In this document: positions 50,140 to 57,500 of the stretch, one piece after another
Layout of the letters: each line of letters begins with the position of its first letter
Numbering within the stretch: position 1 is the stretch's first letter
DNA from: Pseudomonas fluorescens NCIMB 11764
GTDB lineage: Bacteria > Pseudomonadota > Gammaproteobacteria > Pseudomonadales > Pseudomonadaceae
Direction of reading: 5' to 3'
DNA: 64,000 nt
Assembly: GCF_000293885.2 (NCBI RefSeq)
Contig: NZ_CP010945.1
Span: 3,740,001-3,804,000 of the forward strand
Program-made: the position numbers and the translations under genes
Notes under the pieces: generated by a model
What the model saw: only the letters and a program-made list of their open reading frames with translations
Database searches by the model: none
Told to the model about the DNA's origin: nothing

Positions 50140-51036
50140 ATGAACCCGTTCGAAGATATGCGTATTTTTTGCCAGGTCATGGACTCCGGCAGTTTCACCG
50201 CTGCGGCCGATCAGTTGGGACTGTCCAAGCAGTTCGTCAGCCGGCGTTTGATGCAACTGGAAGAGCGCCTCGGCGTAAGGCTGCTTAACCGTTCCACACG
50301 ACGGCTGGACGTCACGCCGCTGGGCCAGAGTTACTACGAGTCCGCGTTGCGCCTGCTCGGCGAAGTCGAACAGGTCGAGCAGGGCATCGCCGGCCAGACC
50401 ACTGAACCGCGCGGCACCATTCGCGTGAGTGCGCCGTTGTCGTTTGCGCTGGCGCATCTGGGCTGCCTGCTACCGTTGTTCTTGCAGCGCTATCGCGATG
50501 TCACGGTGGAAGTGGACTTGAGTGATCGCCCGGTGGATTTGCTCGGCGAGGGTTACGACCTGGCGTTGCGCATCGGCACCCTCGAAGACTCGACGCTGAT
50601 CGCCCGACGCATCGCGTCCATCCAGCGGGTGTATTGCGCCAGCCCGGCTTACCTGGCCGAGCGTGGTACGCCGCTCAAACCTGAAGACTTGCACGCGCAT
50701 GACTGCCTGCCGTACGGCCACGGGCGTCAGGTGCAATGGCGTTTTGAAGGGCAGGGCAAGCCGCTGGCGGTCAATGTCACCGGGCGGATGCGCGTCAATA
50801 ACGGGGAGTTGCTCAAGGATGCGGCCATTGCCGGGATGGGGGTTACTTACCTGCCGACGTTTATTGTCGGGGCGGCATTGAAGGATGGACGGCTGGTGCC
50901 GGTGCTGGATGAGTTTCGCCCGGAGCCCCTGACGTTGTCGGCGGTGTATCCGCAGCATCGCCAGAGTTCGCGACCAGTGCAGGCGTTGGTCGAGTTTTTG
51001 CGTGAGCGGCTGGATCAGACCGAGGGTGGTCTGTAG
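50140..51036 (+). CDS. LysR-family transcriptional regulator
   Basis: 298 residues from the ATG at 50140; an upstream in-frame start at 50083 would add a basic leader without family support. The helix-turn-helix is FEDMRIFCQVMDSGSFTAAADQLGLSKQFVSRRLMQLEERLG, of the DsdC/CrgA-like group common in proteobacteria. The effector domain includes VSAPLSFALAHLGCLLPLFLQRYRDVTVEVDLSDRPVDLL. It is divergent from the exported esterase gene. A long palindrome follows 18 bases after the stop. Confidence 0.9.
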   Translation: MNPFEDMRIFCQVMDSGSFTAAADQLGLSKQFVSRRLMQLEERLGVRLLNRSTRRLDVTPLGQSYYESALRLLGEVEQVEQGIAGQTTEPRGTIRVSAPLSFALAHLGCLLPLFLQRYRDVTVEVDLSDRPVDLLGEGYDLALRIGTLEDSTLIARRIASIQRVYCASPAYLAERGTPLKPEDLHAHDCLPYGHGRQVQWRFEGQGKPLAVNVTGRMRVNNGELLKDAAIAGMGVTYLPTFIVGAALKDGRLVPVLDEFRPEPLTLSAVYPQHRQSSRPVQALVEFLRERLDQTEGGL

Positions 51037-51054
51037 AGGGAGGGTTCGCACACT

Positions 51055-51090
51055 CCCTGTGGGAGCCGGGCATGCCCGACTCCCACAGGG
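51055..51090. terminator. 36-base palindrome between convergent genes
   Basis: CCCTGTGGGAG and CTCCCACAGGG are 11-base arms around the self-complementary CGGGCATGCCCG. It is a member of the CCTGTGGGAGC repeat family and lies between the ends of LysR (51036) and the Gly-rich gene (51120), so it can end both transcripts. Confidence 0.7.
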
Positions 51091-51119
51091 ATTTGTGGTG
51101 AACCTTTTCTCAATGGCGG

Positions 51120-51695
<576 letters not shown>

Positions 51696-51793
51696 GTCGT
51701 TCTCCGTCTTCTTATTCAGATTGGAGCGTTGATGAACAATGCAACGTGCTGCTCGATTCAGTGGGTGAACACCGCAACGTCCAGATTTATTCA

Positions 51794-51826
51794 GTTGTAC
51801 CGTCGACGAGCGATGAGCGGTACAAC
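51794..51826. terminator. Hairpin after gspF
   Basis: GTTGTACCG and CGGTACAAC are perfect 9-base arms around 15 bases, lying 19 bases beyond the gspF stop on the minus strand. There is no long T-tract, so it is either a weak terminator or an operator for the Gly-rich gene at 51695. Confidence 0.45.
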
Positions 51827-51844
51827 CCGGTCCTGCTCCCGAGG

Positions 51845-53032
51845 CTAGTGAATGCTTGAGGCCAGCTCGAAAATCGGGATGTACATCAGGATCACGATGA
51901 CCCCGATCAGCAGACCGATGAAGGTCATGAGCAAGGGTTCAAACAACCGCACGAACCATTCGATCCAGCGGCTGATTTCTTCGTCGTAGAAATCGGCGCT
52001 GCGCTCCATCATCTGCCCGAGGTTGCCGGACTGCTCGCCGGCGCGCAGCAAGCGCAGGGATACCGGAGTGACAAGGTGATTGAGCTCCAGCGCGGCGGAC
52101 AGCGATTGGCCTTCGCGCACCCGTTCGCAGGCCTGGTCGAGGCGCACGCGGGAGGCGACGGTGAGCAGGCCGCGGACCATGCCCATGGCCGTGACAAGGG
52201 GGATGCCGCCCTGCAGCAGAATCCCCAGCGAGCGGTAGAAGCGCGCCAGTTCGTACATGAAGATGCGTTGATGGACCGCCGGGAGTTTTTCGATCACCCG
52301 GTCCACACCCCGGCGAAAGGCCGGTTGGCGCTGGAGGAAGGCGAGGGCGACGACGATTGCCGCCAATGTGCCGAAGAATTCGCCCTGATGAGCATGCAGG
52401 AACATTCCGCTGCTCATCAGCACTTGCGACAGCCACGGCAGGTTGTTGCCCAGCCCTTCGAACACCAGGCTGAAGCGCGGCACCACATAGCCCATCAGAA
52501 ACAACACCACGCCACCGCCCACCACCAGCAACAGCATGGGGTAGATCGACGCGCTGACGATCTTCTGTCGAACCTCGTCCATGCGCTGGCGATAGCTGAC
52601 GTAACGGCCCAGGGCATCGCCCACGGCGCCGGTCTTCTCGCTGGACTGCACCAGCGCAACATAGAGAGGAGGGAACACTGCCGACAACTGAGCCAACGCC
52701 TGGGAAAACGATTTGCCCTCGTACAGCAGGCGCACCAGTTCGCTCAAGGTCTTGCGGGCCTGTGGCGCGGTTTCTTTTTCCGCGAGACTTTCCAGCGCAT
52801 CGATCAACGGCAGGCCCGCATTGAGCAACGTGGTCAGTTCCTGGCTGAACAACACCAGGTTGAAGGTCTCGCGCTTGTGCAATCGCAACGCGCGCCAATG
52901 GCGCTCGGCGTGCAGGCTGACCACTCGCAGCCCCTGGTCTTCGACCATGCGCCGGGCTTCGCTGTCGCCTTGGGCCTCGATGGTCATCGCGACCACGCCA
53001 GCCTTGCCGACCGCCTTGAGATGAAAGCGCAT
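51845..53032 (-). CDS. gspF: Type II secretion inner-membrane protein GspF
   Basis: 395 residues, normal for GspF/PilC. Two T2SSF domains are seen, at about 60-185 (LVLFSQELTTLLNAGLPLIDALESLAEKE) and about 265-385 (FYRSLGILLQGGIPLVTAMGMVRG). Three membrane helices are seen, the last at the C terminus (LLMTFIGLLIGVIVILMYIPIFELAS). GspF is the platform protein on which the pseudopilus is assembled. ATG at 53032 with GGGAGG upstream, 12 bases after gspG. No gspD, E, K, L or M is present in the window, so this pair needs partners encoded elsewhere. Confidence 0.93.
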   Translation of the reverse strand: MRFHLKAVGKAGVVAMTIEAQGDSEARRMVEDQGLRVVSLHAERHWRALRLHKRETFNLVLFSQELTTLLNAGLPLIDALESLAEKETAPQARKTLSELVRLLYEGKSFSQALAQLSAVFPPLYVALVQSSEKTGAVGDALGRYVSYRQRMDEVRQKIVSASIYPMLLLVVGGGVVLFLMGYVVPRFSLVFEGLGNNLPWLSQVLMSSGMFLHAHQGEFFGTLAAIVVALAFLQRQPAFRRGVDRVIEKLPAVHQRIFMYELARFYRSLGILLQGGIPLVTAMGMVRGLLTVASRVRLDQACERVREGQSLSAALELNHLVTPVSLRLLRAGEQSGNLGQMMERSADFYDEEISRWIEWFVRLFEPLLMTFIGLLIGVIVILMYIPIFELASSIH

Positions 53033-53044
53033 GGTCGCCTCCCG

Positions 53045-53494
53045 TCATTGCCAACTGGTGACTTCGGCGTTTTCGCCTTCACCGCCGGGCTGGCCGTCCT
53101 TGCCCATGGACAGCAAATCGTATTCGCCGTTTTCGCCGGGGTAGCGATAGGTGTAGTTACGGCCCCAAGGATCCTGCGGCAATTTTTTCTGCAGGTACGG
53201 GCCGGTCCAACGGGTCTCGTCGCTGGGCGCGGTGACCAGCGCCTGCAACCCCTGTTCGGTCGATGGGTAATGACCGACCTCCAGACGGTACAAATCCAGC
53301 GCTTTGCCCAGGCCTTCGATTTGCGCCTTGGCCACCTTCACTTCGGAGCGACCCAACTGGGCGAAATACTTCGGCGCGACGATGCCGGCCAATAACCCGA
53401 GCACCACCAGCACCACCAACAGTTCGAGCAGGGTGAACCCGCGCTGGGCTCGCGGTGAACAGTGAAGCGGGGCACAACACAGACGCTGATTCAT
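53045..53494 (-). CDS. gspG: Type II secretion major pseudopilin GspG
   Basis: 149 residues. The prepilin peptidase site is QRG/FTLLELLVVLVVLGLLAGIVAPKYF, with the conserved Glu at +5, after an 18-residue leader. The GspG C-terminal signature DPWGRNYTYRYPGENGEYDLLSMGKDGQPGGEGENAEVTSW, with its calcium-binding Asp/Glu residues, is complete. It is the major subunit of the pseudopilus that pushes folded proteins through the outer membrane. ATG at 53494 with GAGG upstream. Divergent from the lytic transglycosylase and mnxG genes. Confidence 0.95.
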   Translation of the reverse strand: MNQRLCCAPLHCSPRAQRGFTLLELLVVLVVLGLLAGIVAPKYFAQLGRSEVKVAKAQIEGLGKALDLYRLEVGHYPSTEQGLQALVTAPSDETRWTGPYLQKKLPQDPWGRNYTYRYPGENGEYDLLSMGKDGQPGGEGENAEVTSWQ

Positions 53495-53601
53495 GATGAC
53501 CTCACACAGTCGGCAGAAGGGTCGCCATACCGCTCATGCAATTGCCATGCTCACCACCGGACTACCTTCTGCAACCCCTGAATTACCGGCCTTCGCGCAT
53601 T

Positions 53602-53617
53602 CGGCACAGTGCTTGCG
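53602..53617 (+). promoter_or_regulatory. Sigma-54 (-24/-12) promoter candidate before the lytic transglycosylase
   Basis: CGGCACAGTGCTTGCG matches TGGCAC-N5-TTGC except at the first base. The invariant GG (53603-53604) and GC (53615-53616) are 12 bases apart, as required. The predicted transcript start is near 53628, giving a leader of about 60 bases before the ATG at 53688. Confidence 0.68.
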
Positions 53618-53641
53618 TACGGCTGGTTCACTACCGGCCAT

Positions 53642-53657
53642 TGGGGCATTAGCCCCA
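53642..53657. promoter_or_regulatory. GC-rich dyad in the transglycosylase leader
   Basis: TGGGGCATTAGCCCCA has perfect 6-base arms and is followed by TTTTT. It may be an attenuating hairpin, or a regulator site related to the TGCCCCA/TGGGGCA dyads at 54317-54344. Confidence 0.45.
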
Positions 53658-53687
53658 TTTTTCGGGGCCGGTCAGGGGAGACAAAAA

Positions 53688-54296
53688 ATGAAAACACTCA
53701 CCACTGGACTGCTCGGCTGTGTGCTGCTGGCAGGTACAGCTCAGGCCGATGTGTTCGTTTCCGTGGACAGCAAGGGCAGCTACGTTTTGTCCAATGTCCA
53801 CCGTCCCGGTCGTACCTATGAACGGGTGATTCACGAGCCTGAATCGTCACTGGTCAGCTTCGATCAACAGCCGCAGATGATTGCCCGGCAACCCTATGCC
53901 GAGCTGGTGTCGGCAGCCGCCACGGCCAATGAATTGCCGGCGGCGCTGTTGCATGCAGTGATCCAGGCCGAGTCCGCCTACGACGCCCGTGCGCGGTCGG
54001 CCAAAGGGGCGGGAGGGCTGATGCAATTGATGCCCGAGACCGCCCGGGAGATGGGCGTGACCAACGTCTACGACCCCAAGGCCAACATCCAGGGCGGGGC
54101 CAAATACCTCAAGCGCCTGATGACCCTGTTCGACAACGACATCGCCCTCGCCGTGGCGGCCTACAACGCCGGCCCGCAAGCGGTGCTGAGCCGTGGCGGG
54201 GTGATCCCGCCGTTCGCCGAAACCCAGCGTTATGTGCCGAGCGTGCTGCGCCAATATCGCCGCTTGCAGGGCCTGGCCGTGGATGCGCCGCTGTGA
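53688..54296 (+). CDS. Lytic transglycosylase (SLT domain) with N-terminal DUF4124-like segment
   Basis: 202 residues from the ATG at 53688 (CAGGGGAGACAAAAA). A signal peptide (about 1-19, ending TAQA) is followed by a small beta domain (VFVSVDSKGSYVLSNVHRPGRTYERV, like DUF4124) and the SLT domain (about 70-195) with the catalytic Glu in AVIQAESAYDARARSAKGAGGLMQLMPETA and the closing NIQGGAKYLKRLMTLF and ALAVAAYNAGPQAV. It cleaves peptidoglycan glycan strands in the periplasm, often to make room for trans-envelope machines. A sigma-54 promoter candidate lies upstream, as for mnxG downstream, so the two seem co-regulated. Confidence 0.92.
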   Translation: MKTLTTGLLGCVLLAGTAQADVFVSVDSKGSYVLSNVHRPGRTYERVIHEPESSLVSFDQQPQMIARQPYAELVSAAATANELPAALLHAVIQAESAYDARARSAKGAGGLMQLMPETAREMGVTNVYDPKANIQGGAKYLKRLMTLFDNDIALAVAAYNAGPQAVLSRGGVIPPFAETQRYVPSVLRQYRRLQGLAVDAPL

Positions 54297-54316
54297 TTGG
54301 CGAACGTGGGGAACCT

Positions 54317-54344
54317 TGCCCCAACACTGGGGCATGGTGGCCCC
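54317..54344. promoter_or_regulatory. Overlapping dyads upstream of mnxG, candidate activator site
   Basis: TGCCCCA-ACAC-TGGGGCA (54317-54334) is a perfect inverted repeat overlapping GGGGC-ATGGTG-GCCCC (54329-54344). The centre is about 110 bases before the sigma-54 promoter at 54431, the usual distance for an enhancer-binding regulator site. Confidence 0.5.
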
Positions 54345-54430
54345 GGCGGGAAAGTGGGGAATGGGTGGGGAATATCCCCCGAGTTATCAAGTCGTTTATG
54401 TAACCTGATGAAAAACAACAACAATATTTA

Positions 54431-54446
54431 TGGCATGCGGATTGCT
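54431..54446 (+). promoter_or_regulatory. Sigma-54 (-24/-12) promoter before mnxG
   Basis: TGGCATGCGGATTGCT agrees with the consensus TGGCACG-N4-TTGCW except for one base. GG (54432-54433) and GC (54444-54445) are 12 bases apart. The predicted start of transcription is about 54457, 46 bases before the mnxG ATG. In P. putida GB-1 the manganese oxidase genes depend on MnxR, a sigma-54 activator, which fits. Confidence 0.78.
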
Positions 54447-54502
54447 CAAGGGGATTTGTCGAGAATTATTCCCTGTGAGCACCCACAGCGAGGCCCGCGA
54501 TC

Positions 54503-57500
54503 ATGACCGGCATGCACCACGCTCCGTCCTTGTTAAAAATGCTGCTGTTGATGGCGTCTATGCTGGGCGTCGAGATGGCCGAAGCCGCCTTGCGCTGCGA
54601 GCGCAATCTGGTGGCGAATGTCGTGGCGCTGGATCAGCCGCTGATGTTCAACCGCCTCGGCGCACAGAACGCCAACGGCATGATGTTCGCCCTGCGTCGA
54701 GACGTGGCCGATGACCATGACATGTCCCTGGCCCAAGGCGGTGCGGCCGTACCGGGCAAAGTCTCGCTGCGGCCCGACAAGCGTCCGCGCCCGTTGGTGC
54801 TGCGGGTGGCTGCCGGTGATTGCCTGACCATCAATCTGCAGAACCTGCTTGCCTACCAGGCCAATCCCGGCAGCCACGACAACGGGGAGGAGGGCGAGAT
54901 TGAGGGAGAGGTAAACATCGGCGCTGCAGAGAACTTCAAAGTCGATGAGCAGGTCACCGACCGCCACGTCGGCTTCCAGGTCAACGGGATGCAGGCAGTC
55001 AACAGCATCGATGACATCGCGTCCTTTACCGGACGCAATGCCAACACCTTGATCCCGCCGGGTGCAACCCGCTCCTACACCTTGTACGCCGAGCGCGAAG
55101 GTGCCTTCGCCGCCAGCAGCCGCGGTGCAACGTTCGGTGGCGAGGGCGATGCGGGGAACGTCGCCAACGGCCTGTTCGGCCAAGTGGTGGTGGTGCCCAA
55201 GGGCGGCCGCACCTATCGCAATACAGTGACCGAAGAGGAAATGCGCCTGGCCAGCAGCGGTCGCACCCCGGCCGGTCAACCCATTGTCGATTACCAGGCT
55301 CGCTACCCGCAGCGCGAACCGTGGATTCGTGAAGGCAAGGCCGGCACGCCGATCATCAGCATGGTCGACGGCAATGAAATCATCTCCAGCGAAAGCGATG
55401 CGATCGTGATGGGCAGCAACGCCGACGGCAGCTTCCCGCCGTCGACCTATCCGCTGGAAGCCATTGGCAAGCGCAACCCGGCGCTGCCCAACCGGCTGGA
55501 ACCTTTCCGCGATTTCGCTTCGCAGTTCCAGGATGAGACCGCTGCGACCCAGGCATTCCCCGCCTATTGGGCAGACCCGGTCATGGCTCACGTGCTGGAG
55601 CCGACCCGCGACTCGTTCATGATCAACTACGGCTCCGGCGGCATGGGCGCCGAGGTGGTCGCCAACCGACTGGGCGTCGGGCCGATGCACGACTGCCTGT
55701 CCTGTGCCTATGAAGAATTTTTCCTCAGTTCACACACCGTCGGCGACGTAGCGATGCTGGTGGACGTACCGGCCAACGCCGGTCTGGAAGGCATTCTCCC
55801 CGGTCAAGTGCCGAGCGCCGATCAGGTCGGGGTCAAGGCGACCATGGCGCTGTATCCGTCCGAGCCGTCCAACGTCAACCACAGCTACATCGGCGACTTC
55901 GTCAAATTCCGCAACACCCACAACGGTCACGAGCAGCACATCTTCCACCTGCACGGTCATCAGTGGCTGTTCAACCCCAACGATGACAACTCCGACTATG
56001 TGGATGCCCAAGGCATCGGTCCGGGGGCCGGCTACACCTATGAAATCGCCAACGGCGGTTCGGGCAACCGCAACCGTGTTGCGGGCGATGCGATCTATCA
56101 CTGCCACTTCTACCCGCACTTCGCCCAGGGCATGTGGAGCATGTGGCGAGTGCACGACGTGTTTGAAGAGGGCACCAAACTGGAAGTTTCCCAGCAAGGC
56201 GCCGACGGTTTTCACAGCGAACCTTACGCACTGCGCAGCGGCAAACCGGCCGCTGGTGCCCGGGCCTTGCCCGATGGCGAGATCGTTGCCGGGACACCGA
56301 TTCCAGCGGTCGTGCCGTTGCCGGGCAAAGCCATGGCGCCGATGCCGGGCAAAGTCGCGGTGGTGCCTAAAATCGGCGAGACCCTCGTCGCCGGCAATGA
56401 CGACGATGATGAAGACGACGGTGAACACCATGGCGGCAACGGTGGCCCGCAAGCCATCGGTTCCCTGGCACTGGTGGATCGCAGCGAGGCCAACCGCAAT
56501 GCCGATGGCAGCCTGAAAAACCCGGGTTATCCATTCTGGATCGGTGGCATGGAAAGTTCGGTCGGCCAACGTCCGCCGACCCCACCGCTGGACATGCTCG
56601 ACGCCACCAAGGCGCAGGCCTTGAAGACCAGTGGCAATGCCTTGTGGGCGAATCTCGACCCGGCTCAGTCCGGTGGTTGGGATGGCGGTCTGGGGCGTCA
56701 CTCCCTCGACGGGTTCTCTGCCGGTGGCGTGGCGCACACCGTGACCACATCCCTGGATTTCTCCAAGGAGGTGACCCGCGCCAAACCGATTTACATGCCG
56801 GAAGAGGGCACCGAAGTCGAACAGGCTGCCATGGCCTTCCACGCCAAAAAAGACCACCCGAGCTTTGCCCTACTGCCCGGCAACCAAATCGTTGCGCGCA
56901 ACTTCCGCACCAACGGCGCCTTGCCGATGGCGGGTGCGCCTTACTACGAACCGTGCATGGACGACCGGCAAAAACGCCTGACCAGCAGCGCCGGCACTGG
57001 CGAGTTCAATAGCGGCGAGCGAATCGACGGCATGTCCTACACCGGTGCCTCGACCTTCACCGCCGACCGCCCACGCGTCTACAAAGCGGCAAACATCCAG
57101 TTCGACGCGGTCTACAACAAGGTCGGCTACCACTTCCCGCAGGCGCGCATCCTGGCGCTGTGGGAAGACGCCTGGCCGGTGATCACCAAGCAGCGTCCGC
57201 CAGAACCGCTGGTGATGCGCATGAACACCTTCGACTGCGTCCAGTACCAGCAAACCAACCTGGTGCCGGCCATCTATGAGATGGATGACTATCAGGTGCG
57301 CACGCCGACCGACGTGATCGGCCAGCACATTCACCTGCCGAAGTGGGACCTGACGGCCGCCGACGGCTCGGCCAACGGCTGGAACTACGAAGACGGCGTG
57401 CTTTCCCCCGGTGCTGTGCAGGAGCGTATCCACGCCATTCGCGAGTTCAACCAATGCACGGGCAGCGACCCGCGTGAGGGCACACCTGCCTGTCCGAAGG

